A stretch of 64,000 nucleotides of DNA from Ochrobactrum sp. RH2CCR150 (GCA_014138095.1 JACGXE010000002.1:558001-622000), one strand, 5' to 3'; positions 1 through 9,858 are shown, counted from the stretch's first letter. Notes: generated by a model not told the origin, from the sequence alone. A program made the numbers and translations.

Positions 1-1097
1 GCGAGATAGCCGCCAGAGGGCACGACAACGTCAAGCGCTGCAATCGTTCCCGCCTGTCGGATATTCGCAAAGCGCCGGTCTCCGGCAAATCGTGTCAGAT
101 TGTGTTCGTGAAACTCCTCGATGGACCGAATGCGGCTGAGCACGGGTTCCTGTCGCCAGACTTCCAGGTTGGCGACGGCGGCGGCGCACGCAATGGGGTT
201 GGCCGTGTAGGAGCTTGAGTGAAAGAAGGTCTTGCGGCGGTCGGTTGAAAGATGCGCATCGAAGATCGCCGAGGTGCAGAGCGTTGCCGCCAGCGGTAGC
301 GCCCCGCCGGTCAGTCCCTTGGAGACGCACATAATATCCGGTGTGATACGTGCCTGCTCGCAGGCAAAAAGCGTTCCGGTTCGTCCCCAGCCGGTCATCA
401 CCTCATCGGCGATCAGCAGGCAGCCGAAACGTTCGGCGATTTCTTTCAGCGCCGTCAGCAAGGCAGGGCGATAGGTTTTCATGCCGCCCGCACCGAGAAT
501 AAGCGGTTCGATCAGCAACGCCGCTACGCGGCCTGACCTGCAATGGTCCTCAAACATGTCGAGCGTGCGCTGCTCGTTGCCCTTTTCCGGAAAGGGCAGC
601 CGGTCAACGCCAAACAGCAAAGGTTCGTAGGCGGCATTGAAAACGCCGCGCTCGCCGGTGGACATGGTGCCGATGGTGTCACCGTGATAGCCGTGTTCCA
701 TCACCACGATACGGTCGCGCACCTGGCCGGTATTGTGAAAATAGCCGAGCGCCATTTTCAGCGCGACTTCCACCGCTGTCGAACCGCTATCCGAATAAAA
801 GACATGGTGTAGGCCGGGCGGCGCGATTTCAATCAGCCCTTCCGCCAGTTGTTCGGCAGGTGCATGGGAATATTCGGCAAAAATGATCTGATCGAAGCTC
901 TCCGTCGCGCTGCGGATCACCTGCATGATTTCCGGGTGCCGATGGCCATGGGTGATGACCCACCAGGAGGAGATTGCATCGAGGATACGCTTGCCGCTTT
1001 CGTCGACCAGATAAGCGCCCTCAGTCGATACGATGCGTTGCATCTCCGGTTCCAGCGCGTGCTGGGTAAAGGGGTGCCAGACAGTCTGCCGCTTCAT
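1..1097 (-). CDS. bioA: Adenosylmethionine-8-amino-7-oxononanoate aminotransferase (partial)
   Basis: PLP-dependent aminotransferase that makes 7,8-diaminopelargonate from KAPA using SAM as amino donor, in the cytoplasmic biotin pathway. The reverse-strand reading starts [18 protein letters not shown], typical of BioA, and continues with [13 protein letters not shown], the glycine-rich [16 protein letters not shown] stretch and the Asp-containing [15 protein letters not shown], followed by SKGLTGG with the PLP lysine. About 365 codons are present; the C-terminal part lies beyond the left edge. The ATG overlaps the bioD stop as ATGA, so it is translationally coupled as the last visible gene of the bioBFDA operon. 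Related genomes carry bioZ next, which cannot be checked here. Confidence 0.95.
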   Translation of the reverse strand, partial: MKRQTVWHPFTQHALEPEMQRIVSTEGAYLVDESGKRILDAISSWWVITHGHRHPEIMQVIRSATESFDQIIFAEYSHAPAEQLAEGLIEIAPPGLHHVFYSDSGSTAVEVALKMALGYFHNTGQVRDRIVVMEHGYHGDTIGTMSTGERGVFNAAYEPLLFGVDRLPFPEKGNEQRTLDMFEDHCRSGRVAALLIEPLILGAGGMKTYRPALLTALKEIAERFGCLLIADEVMTGWGRTGTLFACEQARITPDIMCVSKGLTGGALPLAATLCTSAIFDAHLSTDRRKTFFHSSSYTANPIACAAAVANLEVWRQEPVLSRIRSIEEFHEHNLTRFAGDRRFANIRQAGTIAALDVVVPSGGYL

Positions 1098-1732
1098 GCC
1101 CATACCTCCGCGAAACGGCTCAGATCAAAGCTGTCCTCAAAGGCTTGTCGTAACGCGTTTCCGCCAGGCTCGGGCAGGAACGGCAGGCGACCAAGAATGC
1201 GCACCCCGCTCATTTTCGCGATGATGCGCTGGGTTTCTATGTTCTCGTCACCGATGAAGGCGATGCCGCATAGGGGCGTGCGCCGATGCTTTAGCGCTTC
1301 GACGGACAGCAGCGTGTGATTGATCGTGCCGAGATTGGTGCGGGCGCAGAGAATGACCGGAATTTTCCACCGGGCGAATATGTCGGCAAAAACCAGATCG
1401 TCCGAGAGCGGCACCAGCAAGCCGCCCGCGCCTTCGATCACCAGCGGGCGGTCCGTCGCGGGGAGGGCGAATGCATCGGCGGAAATCGCCTTGCCGTCCA
1501 GCGCTGCCGACTGATGCGGTGAAAGCGGTGCCGAGAGCTTGTAGACTTCCGGCAAGATACGACTTGGAGGCAGGCCGACAAGCCGTGCGACCGCCTGACT
1601 ATCGGTTTCCTCGTCCAGACCGGATTGCACCGGCTTCCAATAGTAACCGTCGAGGGCAGCGGTGAGGGCGGCTGAAAAGACCGTCTTGCCGATGCCGGTA
1701 TCCGTGCCGGAGACGACGAAGCGCGTTGTCAT
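1094..1732 (-). CDS. bioD: Dethiobiotin synthetase
   Basis: ATP-dependent carboxylase that closes the ureido ring of dethiobiotin from diaminopelargonate, CO2 and ATP. The 212-residue protein begins [17 protein letters not shown], which contains the P-loop GTDTGIGKT at residues 9-17, then YYWKPVQSG and the [10 protein letters not shown] motif, all diagnostic of BioD. Its length is normal for the family. It overlaps bioF upstream and bioA downstream by four bases each (ATGA), consistent with tight coupling in a single biotin operon. Confidence 0.97.
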   Translation of the reverse strand: MTTRFVVSGTDTGIGKTVFSAALTAALDGYYWKPVQSGLDEETDSQAVARLVGLPPSRILPEVYKLSAPLSPHQSAALDGKAISADAFALPATDRPLVIEGAGGLLVPLSDDLVFADIFARWKIPVILCARTNLGTINHTLLSVEALKHRRTPLCGIAFIGDENIETQRIIAKMSGVRILGRLPFLPEPGGNALRQAFEDSFDLSRFAEVWA

Positions 1733-2874
1733 GGTCTGTCTTGTCCCATTGCAATGGAAAGCCGGTCGAACATCTGACGGATCTGGCTTTCACTGACATT
1801 AAGCGTGATGGATAGTCTGAGCCGTGCGGTTCCTTCCGGCACGGTCGGAGGGCGGATCGCCCGGATATCGAACCCCTCGGCGCGCATCGCTTCGGCAATA
1901 CGCATGGCGTGAAAATTGTCACCGATCAGGATCGGCATAATATGCGAGCCGCTCGGCCTGAGGCCCAGAAGCGAAGCCGCGAGTGATCCGGCAAGGCCGG
2001 TCAGGTCTTGCAATCGCTGGCGACGCTCTGGCTCGTCAGCAATCATGCGCAATGCCTCACGCACACCCGCCGCTATCAAGGGCGACGGTGCAGTCGAATA
2101 GATGAAGTTGCGGGCGCGGTTGACCAGATAGTCACCAAGCATGGCGGGCAATTGCAGCAGCGCGCCGGACAAACCCATCGCCTTGCCACATGTGTGCAAT
2201 ACCAGCACATTGTCGCGATTTTCGAGGTCTGCCGCCAGTCCACGTCCTTGCGAGCCATAAATGCCCGTGGCGTGGGCTTCATCGATGACCAGAAATGCGT
2301 CGTGGCGATCTGCCAGTGCGGCCAGTTCTGCGATGGGGGCGGTATCACCATCCATGGAATAGAGACTTTCGATGGCAATCCACGGATGTCCCTTGCCGCC
2401 CTTGCGCCGCCAGTCGCTGATTGCCGTGTCGAAAGCACCGACATCATTGTGCGCTGCAAAAACGTTGTCCGCTTTGCTGGATGAAATTCCTTCATGGACG
2501 CTGGCATGGATCAGTGCGTCACAGACGATCAGGTCGCCGCGCTGTGGCAGGGTCGCGAACAGCGCCGTGTTAGCCGCGAAACCGCTGCCGAAATACAGCA
2601 CCTTCGCAGCGTCGAAAAAGGCTGCGGCTTCCGCTTCCAGTGCCTCATGCTCGATATGGTTGCCGCGCAGCAGCCGCGATCCGCCTGCGCCAACCGGAAC
2701 GCCCCGGTCGAGCGCGGCAGTGATAGCGGCGTTAAGGCGCGGTGAGTTGGCGAGCCCCAGATAATCGTTCGAGGTGAAATCAATGCCCGTTTGCGTAGAG
2801 AGGGCGCGCAGCCGGGATTTCCGCTCGAGGCCGTCCAGTGTTGCCCGATAGCGGGCCAATGCCGGGTCGCTCAA
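1729..2874 (-). CDS. bioF: 8-amino-7-oxononanoate synthase (KAPA synthase)
   Basis: PLP enzyme condensing pimeloyl thioester with L-alanine to KAPA, the first ring-forming step of biotin synthesis. The protein shows [14 protein letters not shown] near the N-terminus, [21 protein letters not shown] and the Schiff-base lysine region [11 protein letters not shown]. No in-frame ATG exists near the conserved N-terminus. The best start is TTG at 2874, which overlaps the bioB TGA stop as TTGA and has a GGAG eight bases upstream; this gives 381 residues, the usual length. Starting further upstream would add a non-homologous extension read from bioB in another frame. Confidence 0.95.
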   Translation of the reverse strand: MSDPALARYRATLDGLERKSRLRALSTQTGIDFTSNDYLGLANSPRLNAAITAALDRGVPVGAGGSRLLRGNHIEHEALEAEAAAFFDAAKVLYFGSGFAANTALFATLPQRGDLIVCDALIHASVHEGISSSKADNVFAAHNDVGAFDTAISDWRRKGGKGHPWIAIESLYSMDGDTAPIAELAALADRHDAFLVIDEAHATGIYGSQGRGLAADLENRDNVLVLHTCGKAMGLSGALLQLPAMLGDYLVNRARNFIYSTAPSPLIAAGVREALRMIADEPERRQRLQDLTGLAGSLAASLLGLRPSGSHIMPILIGDNFHAMRIAEAMRAEGFDIRAIRPPTVPEGTARLRLSITLNVSESQIRQMFDRLSIAMGQDRP

Positions 2875-3887
2875 CGCAACTGCTCCAGGGTCATCGGCTT
2901 GAGGCCCAGCCGCCGGAACAGTGCGCTGTCGTGATCTTCGCCGGGATTGTCGGCAGTCAGCAGCGTGTCGCCGACAAAGATCGAATTGGCTCCGGCAAAG
3001 AAGCAAAGCGCCTGCATTTCATCGCTCATGTCGGTGCGACCCGCGGAGAGCCGCACATAAGATGTGGGCATGAGAATGCGGGCCAGCGCGATGGTGCGTA
3101 TGAAATCGAACGGGTCGATTGGCTCGGCATTGGCAAGGCGCGATCCGGGAATAGGGATCAGCATATTGATTGGCACGCTTTCGGGCGGTGTCGGCAAATT
3201 GGCCAGCGTGACCAGCATCGAAATGCGGTCGTCTACGGTTTCGCCCATGCCGAGAATGCCGCCTGCACACACCTTGATGCCTGCATCGCGGACATTTGCC
3301 AGTGTTTCCAGCCGGTCTGCAAAAGTGCGGGTGGTGATGATCTCGGGATAGAAGCGTTCGGACGTGTCGATGTTGTGGTTGTAATAATCGAGCCCGGCAT
3401 CGGAGAGACGGGCCGATTGTTCGGGCGACAGCATGCCAAGCGTCATGCAAGTTTCCATGCCCATTGCCTTGACGCCCTCAACCATCGCGACAAGCATGTC
3501 CATGTCGCGGTCCTTGGGGCTACGCCATGCCGCACCCATGCAATAGCGCGTTGCGCCGCCTTCCTGCGCTTTGCGGGCTTCCGACAGCACACGCTCGACT
3601 TCCATCAGCTTGGAAGCCTTCAATCCGGTTGGATAATGCGCCGACTGGCTGCAATAGCCGCAATCCTCCGCACAGCCGCCCGTCTTGATCGAAAGCAGCC
3701 TGCTCATCTGAATGGCGTCGGGATCGAAATGCTGTCGGTGTATTTCCTGAGCGCGGAAGACGAGCTGTATGAATGGCAAATTATAGATAATTCTAGCAAG
3801 ATTGAGCGACTCGGTTTGTTGTTCGCTTGAATCAGGGGCCTGTTTTTCGCTGATTATCTCATTAATCTCAATCATATAGCTGCTCAT
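2871..3887 (-). CDS. bioB: Biotin synthase (radical SAM)
   Basis: Radical-SAM enzyme that inserts sulfur into dethiobiotin, the last step of the pathway. The cluster-binding motif CAEDCGYC (Cys72, 76, 79) follows LLSIKTGG, and YNHNIDTS and the conserved GETVDDR region are present. It is the first gene of bioBFDA. The start is uncertain: ATG at 3887 gives 338 residues, while ATG at 3875 (MIEINE) has a better purine-rich upstream stretch. Residues 33-36 are encoded by a perfect TTATCTATAA palindrome (reverse strand), the BioR operator consensus known from alphaproteobacteria; a second near-match lies upstream of the start. Repression by BioR is therefore likely; bioR itself is not in the window. 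Confidence 0.95.
   Translation of the reverse strand: MSSYMIEINEIISEKQAPDSSEQQTESLNLARIIYNLPFIQLVFRAQEIHRQHFDPDAIQMSRLLSIKTGGCAEDCGYCSQSAHYPTGLKASKLMEVERVLSEARKAQEGGATRYCMGAAWRSPKDRDMDMLVAMVEGVKAMGMETCMTLGMLSPEQSARLSDAGLDYYNHNIDTSERFYPEIITTRTFADRLETLANVRDAGIKVCAGGILGMGETVDDRISMLVTLANLPTPPESVPINMLIPIPGSRLANAEPIDPFDFIRTIALARILMPTSYVRLSAGRTDMSDEMQALCFFAGANSIFVGDTLLTADNPGEDHDSALFRRLGLKPMTLEQLR
3781..3790. promoter_or_regulatory. Candidate BioR operator inside bioB 5' coding region
   Basis: TTATAGATAA, a perfect match (reverse complement TTATCTATAA) to the consensus described for the GntR-family biotin repressor BioR in alphaproteobacteria. It overlaps bioB codons 33-36, which encode a conserved part of the BioB N-terminus, so it lies within the gene rather than before it. 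Functional binding is inferred. Confidence 0.6.
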
Positions 3888-3915
3888 CCCAATTTTAATA
3901 GATATGATTCTTAAA

Positions 3916-3925
3916 TTATCTATAT
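3916..3925. promoter_or_regulatory. Candidate BioR operator upstream of bioB
   Basis: TTATCTATAT matches nine of ten bases of the BioR consensus and lies about 29 bases upstream of the bioB ATG, where a promoter is expected. With the intragenic box at 3781-3790 it forms a pair about 135 bp apart. Confidence 0.6.
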
Positions 3926-4131
3926 TTTATGTGGGCGTAATCGCGCAAGTCGCTAATGATTGTATGCTGTGAGCAGGTGCGCCGTTTGGGGTGGGGCAAG
4001 TGGTTGGCCAAACGCCGCCAGCCGCAGAACGCGAGGCTTATCCGGTGGATGCGGCCAAAGACTTCGATAAAGGCGGCAGAGGATTAGGGGGCCGGTTCGT
4101 GATGTCGCCGAAAACAGGTTGAGACTCGATA

Positions 4132-4157
4132 ATCCCCGCGCTTGGAAGCGCGGGGAT
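4132..4157 (-). terminator. Hairpin after DUF1236 gene
   Basis: Perfect 12-bp stem ATCCCCGCGCTT / AAGCGCGGGGAT with a 2-base loop, just downstream of the minus-strand gene ending at 4168. The following T-tract is poor, so termination may be inefficient. The 3888-4131 stretch between bioB and this hairpin shows no gene. Confidence 0.55.
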
Positions 4158-4167
4158 CGAAGGCGAG

Positions 4168-4689
4168 TTACTTCACCCAGATAACGCGGCGCGTCTGCGG
4201 CTCCACGAGCGCTGGACGTTGATCGATATAGACATAGGAATATTTCGGCTGATCAGGGACGGCCATCAGCGGTACATCTTCCGGGATCACGATGCCCTCT
4301 GTCACATCGCCATCAATGGCAATTGGTTGTGTCGGATTGTTTTCCACGAAGGTGACCACATCGTCCGGTACGACGGGTACGGGCGGCCCTGCATTGGGCG
4401 CTTCGTTATAATAGATCACCTGACGGTTCTGCATCGAAACGATAACCGGTTCACCGTTCACATAGATATAGCCGAAGTCCGGATTGTCGGGGATAGGGCG
4501 CACGACAACAGCCTCCGGCACGACATAACCTTCACCGACATCATCTTGAATGACGACCGGGTCAACGGGATGGGCGATAACATAATCACGTGCAGACTGG
4601 GGCACTTCGATAATGACGGCATCTTGCGCGACGGCGAGGCCGGTGGTCGCAAGAAACGCTGCCGTTGTAAGAATAAGAGCCTTTTTCAT
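4168..4689 (-). CDS. DUF1236 family secreted protein
   Basis: A 173-residue exported protein of unknown function. The N-terminus MKKALILTTAAFLATTGLAVAQ is a clear Sec signal peptide with cleavage expected after AVAQ or just before. The mature part contains two similar modules, each with VxxxPxxPxxIxxxVxEGxVVPExVxxxPIPxxPxxxYxYVNxxPVxV followed by a short R-V-I motif, matching DUF1236, a family common in rhizobia and Brucella. It stands alone, with a hairpin behind it. A role in the periplasm or cell surface is only inference. Confidence 0.85.
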   Translation of the reverse strand: MKKALILTTAAFLATTGLAVAQDAVIIEVPQSARDYVIAHPVDPVVIQDDVGEGYVVPEAVVVRPIPDNPDFGYIYVNGEPVIVSMQNRQVIYYNEAPNAGPPVPVVPDDVVTFVENNPTQPIAIDGDVTEGIVIPEDVPLMAVPDQPKYSYVYIDQRPALVEPQTRRVIWVK

Positions 4690-5017
4690 GTCGTAGTCTC
4701 ACTTTCTAGCTTGCCCCGCAGCGGTGAGTTAACCGGCCCGCACAGGGTCGGTTCCTTATTTCGCGTGCACATCATGCGACAGGCTGCAACATTCGCTCCG
4801 TGCCTGACCGGACAGGCGGTACAAAAGGCAAGCTATTCGAGCGAGATAAGCGCGTAAGGCTTCCTCAACGGAAAAAGTGAGCTAAACCGCGTTTAATCGC
4901 GGTTGCTTGCGAAAAATAATGGGCTTTGTTGTAGTAATCCAACGAAGTTCGGATTACTCACAGTCATTCCCCTCAAGACAGACAGTCGCCCGTTTCGGGT
5001 GGCTTCGAGTATGGCGC
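4690..5017. other. Intergenic region, no gene seen
   Basis: This divergent stretch of about 330 bases separates the DUF1236 gene from the DMT transporter gene. Reading all frames gives only short or shadow frames. It must hold the two divergent promoters, but I cannot point to specific elements with confidence. Confidence 0.5.
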
Positions 5018-5905
5018 ATGACCCCCAAGAGCCAAGGCTACTTCTTCACAATCCTCGCGGTTACCATTTTCGCGGTGCAGGATGGCATTTCGAAATATCT
5101 TGGCACGCATTACTCGCCGATCTTCATCACGATGATCCGTTATTGGGTTTTTGCCGCATTTGTTATTCTGCTGGCCATTCGCTCTGGCGGCATTGCCAAG
5201 GCGGCATCCACGAAACGCCCCTTTCTGCAGATCACTCGCGGCGTGATCCTGGCTGCTGAAATCGTCACCTTCATCTTCGGCCTCAGCCGCGCCGGAATGG
5301 CCATGGCGCAGTCTGTGTTTCAAGGCGCGCCTTTGCTGGTCACCATGCTATCTGTGCCCTTTCTCGGCGAAAAAGTTGGTTGGCGTCGCTGGACGGCGAT
5401 CATCGTCGGCCTGTGCGGCGTGCTTTTGATCATCAATCCGGTCAAGGCCCATTTCGACGCCAATATTCTGTTCTCCGTCGCTGCAACCTTCATGTTCGCG
5501 ATCTATGCGGTTGCGACGCGTGCGGTCAGCCGCGACGACGACGCCATGACCAGCTTCTTCTATACGGGGATCGGCGGCGTCGTGGTGCTCACGGCCGTGG
5601 GTGTCTTTTATCTGGTGCCCATCGCACCGCATGACTGGTTCTGGATGGCGGCGCTCTGCGTTTGTGGCATTTCCAGCCATTATTGCCTCATCCGTGCTTA
5701 TGACATTCTGGAAGCAGGCGAGGTGCAGCCGCTGACCTATCTCCAGCTGGTCATCGGCGCTTTTATCGCGACGCTGGTTTTCCACGAAACCCTGACGTGG
5801 AACGTCATCGCTGGCGCTTTCATTGTTGTCAGCGCGGGTCTCTTCTCCATGTTCCGGGAGCGGAGCCTGTCGCTCAAACGCACCACCAGCTCGACAACGC
5901 CCTGA
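5018..5905 (+). CDS. EamA/DMT-superfamily transporter
   Basis: Inner-membrane drug/metabolite exporter of the ten-TM EamA type. The start MTPKSQGYFFTILAVTIFAVQDGISKYLG places the first TM helix directly at the N-terminus, as usual; the longer reading from 4907 adds an atypical, non-hydrophobic extension and is rejected. The 295-residue product has two repeated EamA halves, with RYWVFAAF, FGLSRAGMAMAQSVFQ, FLGEKVGWRRWTAIIVGLCGVLLI in the first half and EAGEVQPLTYLQLVIG with FHETLTWNVIAGAFIV in the second. The substrate is unknown. The gene appears monocistronic. Confidence 0.88.
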   Translation: MTPKSQGYFFTILAVTIFAVQDGISKYLGTHYSPIFITMIRYWVFAAFVILLAIRSGGIAKAASTKRPFLQITRGVILAAEIVTFIFGLSRAGMAMAQSVFQGAPLLVTMLSVPFLGEKVGWRRWTAIIVGLCGVLLIINPVKAHFDANILFSVAATFMFAIYAVATRAVSRDDDAMTSFFYTGIGGVVVLTAVGVFYLVPIAPHDWFWMAALCVCGISSHYCLIRAYDILEAGEVQPLTYLQLVIGAFIATLVFHETLTWNVIAGAFIVVSAGLFSMFRERSLSLKRTTSSTTP

Positions 5906-6156
5906 TCCATAAATGAATCCGAAGTCAAATTCTCTTGAGCGGCTTTGTTTTGCCGCTATCTGTGATATATGCCGTCAACGGTCAGCAAGATTGTTTATTG
6001 CTCGCAGTTTCGTTTGAGCCGACCGTCGTTTGCGGCATGGATATCTCCAAAAGGCGCGCATCACCTTTCCCGGATAGATAAGCCAGGTTCGTGAAATCTC
6101 CGCCATCAGCATGTGATGGCGGTCGCCCGTTTATTGCCTGCTGAGCTGGAATAGCC

Positions 6157-7590
6157 ATGAGTATCAGCCTCGAGAGCCAGAGTTCAACCGCCGAAGCCGC
6201 AGCTTCGGAGGGCAAGAGCAATTTTCGTATCATTGCGCTGATTGTTGCCAGTGCGATGCTGATGGAACAGCTCGACGCAACCATTCTGGCCACTGCGCTC
6301 CCGACCATGGCGCGTGATTTTGGCGTCGGTGCGCCTTCAATGAGTGTTGCGCTGACCTCCTATCTGCTCAGTCTCGCGATTTTCATCCCGGCAAGTGGCA
6401 AGATCGCCGACCGCTTCGGCACGCGCACGGTTTTCCGTTTCGCGATTGCAATCTTCATTCTGGGTTCCGTGCTCTGCGCGCAAGCGCCAAACCTGCCATG
6501 TCTGGTCGCGGCCCGGCTGTTGCAGGGCGCAGGCGGCGCGATGATGCTGCCGGTCGGCCGTCTGGTGCTGATCCGTTCGGTGGAACGCAAGGATCTCATT
6601 GCGGCCATGTCGTGGATGCTGGTGCCCGCGCTTATGGGCCCTATTCTCGGGCCGCCGCTTGGCGGTCTGTTCGTGACATTTCTGGACTGGCGCTGGATTT
6701 TCTACATCAATGTGCCAATCGGTATTCTGGGCATGGTGTTCGTGTCGCTTTATATCGGTGAATATAAAAGCGAAACGCGCGAGCCGTTCGATTTCGTAGG
6801 CCTGATCCTGTCGGGGATAGCGCTTGGCGCTTTGCTGTTCAGCCTGGAAACGGCGAGCAATCCGGGGGAAGGGAACCTCGCGCTGAAGCTGTTTGTCGTT
6901 GGCGTTGTTTTCGGCGTTGCCACAATTGTCCATTCGCGCCGTCATCCCGCACCAATGCTCGATTTCTCGCTGATGCGGATTGAAAGCTTCGGGACATCGA
7001 TGATTGCGGGGTCGATCACCCGCATCACGCAGGGTGCCCACCCGTTCCTGCTGCCGCTGATGCTTCAGATTGGTTTCGGCCTGTCGGCTGTGGCTGCGGG
7101 CAATATGGTGCTTGCGACCGCGCTTGGCGCTCTGGCGATGAAAGCCTTTGCGCCGCGGATCATCCGGCGGTTCGGCTTCCGGCAATCGCTGGTGGTGAAT
7201 GGCATATTCTCCGCGTGCAGCTATGCGATCTGCGCATTCTTCACCCCGGAATGGCCGCATTGGCTGATCTTTATCGTGCTTGCCATGTCTGGTTTTTCAA
7301 TGTCGTTCCAGTTCACCGCTTACAACACGGTGGCCTATGACAGGGTGGACGCAAAGCGGATGAGCTCGGCCAACAGCTTCTATTCGACCTTCCAGCAGCT
7401 CATGCTGTCAGTCGGTGTTTGCGTGGCGGCGCTGGTTCTTCATGCATCCGTGAATTTGCATGCCCACGACGTGCCCGTCATGTCCGATTTCTCGACAGCA
7501 TTTCTCGTCGTGACCGGCATTTCGCTGACAGCGACTTTCTGGAACCTGCGTTTTGCCAAGAACGCCGGTGAGCAGATGCGGGGCAGATAA
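6157..7590 (+). CDS. MFS efflux transporter, DHA2 (EmrB/QacA) type
   Basis: A 477-residue inner-membrane drug:H+ antiporter of the 14-TM DHA2 family. Visible motifs are LDATILATALPTMARDFG in TM1, GKIADRFGTRTVF (motif A after TM2), the ARLLQGAGGAMMLPVGR segment in TM4 and PALMGPILGPPLGG (motif C) in TM5, which marks exporters. No HlyD/EmrA adaptor gene is adjacent, so it probably acts alone. The substrate is unknown. Its end faces the convergent small secreted-protein gene with only 8 bases between. Confidence 0.9.
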   Translation: MSISLESQSSTAEAAASEGKSNFRIIALIVASAMLMEQLDATILATALPTMARDFGVGAPSMSVALTSYLLSLAIFIPASGKIADRFGTRTVFRFAIAIFILGSVLCAQAPNLPCLVAARLLQGAGGAMMLPVGRLVLIRSVERKDLIAAMSWMLVPALMGPILGPPLGGLFVTFLDWRWIFYINVPIGILGMVFVSLYIGEYKSETREPFDFVGLILSGIALGALLFSLETASNPGEGNLALKLFVVGVVFGVATIVHSRRHPAPMLDFSLMRIESFGTSMIAGSITRITQGAHPFLLPLMLQIGFGLSAVAAGNMVLATALGALAMKAFAPRIIRRFGFRQSLVVNGIFSACSYAICAFFTPEWPHWLIFIVLAMSGFSMSFQFTAYNTVAYDRVDAKRMSSANSFYSTFQQLMLSVGVCVAALVLHASVNLHAHDVPVMSDFSTAFLVVTGISLTATFWNLRFAKNAGEQMRGR

Positions 7591-7598
7591 GGGTCCCG

Positions 7599-8084
7599 TC
7601 AGGGTCGAATGCTGTCGCGGTCGGCTAGAATGGAGGCGGACTCGCAATAAAGCCGCATGATCTCCGTGTCTTTCTTGTCGTTTGAAAAGGCGTCGATGGT
7701 TTTATAAACGCGCACTTCCGCATCCCTTATGCGGTCTGGAATGCGGTTGTCTTCCGTCACGACGAAAGCATAGACATAGTCACCGCGCGCATAGCCAATC
7801 GCCATCGTTATGTCGGTCGGATGATTGATATTGGTGTCTTTGGTCGAGAACAGGGTGTTGTCAGTCTCGAAATAAAGCTCTGTCGGGCCAGAGCCGGTCG
7901 CATAGCTGTAATAGGCTTCCTTCTTGCCCGGATTGGCCTTGGTGTCGGCAATGCGACAAAACTCGGCGCGGGCGTTGCGATCCGGAATATTGCAGGCAAA
8001 TTGCGTCTGCCACGGCGGAATACAATTCGCCATCGCGGGTAGCGGTGCAAATGCCGCCACTGCCAGTGCAAGACTAATCTTCAT
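7599..8084 (-). CDS. Secreted hypothetical protein
   Basis: A 161-residue protein of unknown function starting at ATG 8084, preceded by a good GAGGGG ribosome binding site; an upstream in-frame extension has no matching site. The N-terminus MKISLALAVAAFAPLPAMA is a signal peptide. Four cysteines (CIPPWQTQFAC, EFCRIA, LYCESA) suggest disulfides in the periplasm. I do not recognise the family. It lies convergent with the MFS gene and downstream of the hairpin that ends the neighbouring binding-protein gene. Confidence 0.75.
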   Translation of the reverse strand: MKISLALAVAAFAPLPAMANCIPPWQTQFACNIPDRNARAEFCRIADTKANPGKKEAYYSYATGSGPTELYFETDNTLFSTKDTNINHPTDITMAIGYARGDYVYAFVVTEDNRIPDRIRDAEVRVYKTIDAFSNDKKDTEIMRLYCESASILADRDSIRP

Positions 8085-8206
8085 GTAAAGCCCCTCAATT
8101 CCAATCGGCTCCGAATCGAGATCAGCGCCTGCATTAGCAGAAGCAAACACACGCTTGATGGGCAAGTCGTTTGCTGTCGTAACGGAAGCGAGCTGGGGAA
8201 ACGGAA

Positions 8207-8242
8207 AAGGCCTCCTTGCTGATGTGTCAGCAAGGAGGCCTT
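8207..8242 (-). terminator. Strong terminator after the binding-protein gene
   Basis: Perfect 16-bp stem (AAGGCCTCCTTGCTGA and its complement) with a TGTG loop, followed on the minus strand by TTTTCC. It sits 39 bases past the stop at 8281. Confidence 0.85.
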
Positions 8243-8280
8243 GGCTCAAGAAAGCGTTGAAGCTGTTAAATCAGACCCGA

Positions 8281-9858
8281 CTATTCTTCGAACCAGATCT
8301 TTTCGGCCAGACGATAGCCGCTCATATCGCCGCCGGACGGCGTCGGGGTGAAGCCCTTGATCTTGTCGGTTGCGGCAGCAAGATTATCGGCGAAGAGCGG
8401 GATGATCTCGCCGCCTTCATCCACCATGATGACCTGAATGTCATGGTAGATTTTCTTGCGCTTTTCCTCGTCCAGTTCAACGCGGGCTTCGGCAAGGAGC
8501 TTGTCGAAGGCTTCGTTCTTCCAGGCGGTTTCGTTCCACGGTGCGTCCGACTGTAGGATCATCGACAGCATCGCATCGGCGGTCGGGCGAACGGCCCAGT
8601 TGGAGGCGACGAACGGACGCTTCAGCCAGATTTCATCCCAGTAACCGTCAGATGGGACGCGTTCCACGTCGATGGTGATACCGGCCTTGGCAGCGGCGGC
8701 CTGATAGACCTGAGCCGCATCGACCGCGCCGGGGAAACCGTTTTCCGAAACGACAAGCGGAATATTGCCGCTATAGCCGGACTTCTTGAAGTGGAACGTC
8801 GCCTTTTCGGGGTCATAGGCGCGCTGCGGAATATCCTTGGAGTAATAGGGGTTCGACGACGAAATCGGGTTGTCGTTACCAATCGAGCCGGTGCCGCCCA
8901 GAATGCTCTTCTGCAGTTCTTCGCGGTCGATGGCGTATTTCAGCGCCAGACGCACATCATTATTGTCGAAGGGCGCTGTATCGACCCGCATCGGCAGGCA
9001 GTACATGGTGTTTTCCGGCGTTTTCAGAATCTGCACGCCGGGACGTGATGAAACGAGACCTACCGAACGAGCGTCGACGCGATTGACGACATGCACCTGT
9101 CCGCTCAGCAGCGCCGCCATGCGGGCGGTCGCGTCGCTCATGGCGATGGTTTCGACGGATTCCACATTGGCGCGATCCGGCGCCCAGTAATTTGGGTTGC
9201 GACGCGTCAGCGCGCGAACGCCTGGCTGGAAATCTTCCAGAATGAACGCGCCGGTGCCGATGCCCTTATCGAAATCCGCATCGAGCGGCGTAATGCCGAG
9301 ATGCACGTCGGTCAGTGCTGCCGGGAAGTCGGCATTGCCCTTGTCGAGCGTGATCGTCACTTCGTAAGGATCGGTCGCCTTCAACTCCGTGACAGCGAGC
9401 AGAAAGCCCTTACCGCCGGAGTTGCTGTTTTCGCCCCGATGATGGTTCAGCGAGTAGATGACGTCTTCGGCCTTCAGTTCCTTGCCATTGTGGAACTGGA
9501 TGCCCTTCTTGAGACGGAAAACCCACTGCGATGCATCCGGCTTGGTTGCTTCCCAGCTTTCGACGAGCGCGCCGTAGAGACGGCCATCCGGCGTCGGCTC
9601 AAGCAGGGTGTTGAAGAGCTGGAAACCCACCGAATACATGTAGGCTTCGGGATAAAAGGCCGGATCGAGACGGTCAGAACTGGATGCCGTGTCGAGACCC
9701 ATGATCAGATGGCCGCCCTTGCGCGGCGCGGCGTCCTGTGCGCGCGCCTGACCGGGCATCCAGAAATTGGCGGTCGCACCAAGCGCCAGCGCGCTGCCTG
9801 CTCCAAGCAAAAACTGACGACGATTTGGGGAAAGAGAGTTGGGGTTATGATCCGACAT
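8281..9858 (-). CDS. ABC transporter substrate-binding protein, peptide/nickel type (SBP_bac_5)
   Basis: Periplasmic binding protein of the DppA/OppA family, about 525 residues from ATG 9858; an alternative ATG at 9873 adds five residues. The N-terminus carries a twin-arginine signal (NRRQFLLGAGSALALGA), so export through Tat is likely. Family features include LNTLLEPTPDGRLYGALVESWE-type domain I sequence, VFRLKKGIQFHNG and a C-terminal HDIQVIMVDEGGEIIPLF. No permease or ATPase genes are adjacent, so it is an orphan receptor that must share a transporter elsewhere. The ligand is unknown: peptides, opines or other small solutes are possible. Confidence 0.88.
   Translation of the reverse strand: MSDHNPNSLSPNRRQFLLGAGSALALGATANFWMPGQARAQDAAPRKGGHLIMGLDTASSSDRLDPAFYPEAYMYSVGFQLFNTLLEPTPDGRLYGALVESWEATKPDASQWVFRLKKGIQFHNGKELKAEDVIYSLNHHRGENSNSGGKGFLLAVTELKATDPYEVTITLDKGNADFPAALTDVHLGITPLDADFDKGIGTGAFILEDFQPGVRALTRRNPNYWAPDRANVESVETIAMSDATARMAALLSGQVHVVNRVDARSVGLVSSRPGVQILKTPENTMYCLPMRVDTAPFDNNDVRLALKYAIDREELQKSILGGTGSIGNDNPISSSNPYYSKDIPQRAYDPEKATFHFKKSGYSGNIPLVVSENGFPGAVDAAQVYQAAAAKAGITIDVERVPSDGYWDEIWLKRPFVASNWAVRPTADAMLSMILQSDAPWNETAWKNEAFDKLLAEARVELDEEKRKKIYHDIQVIMVDEGGEIIPLFADNLAAATDKIKGFTPTPSGGDMSGYRLAEKIWFEE

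Noticed and set aside
6337..7260. Minus-strand 307-codon frame opposite the MFS transporter
   Set aside because: Its composition is rich in Arg, His and Gln with no hydrophobic core, typical of an antisense shadow.
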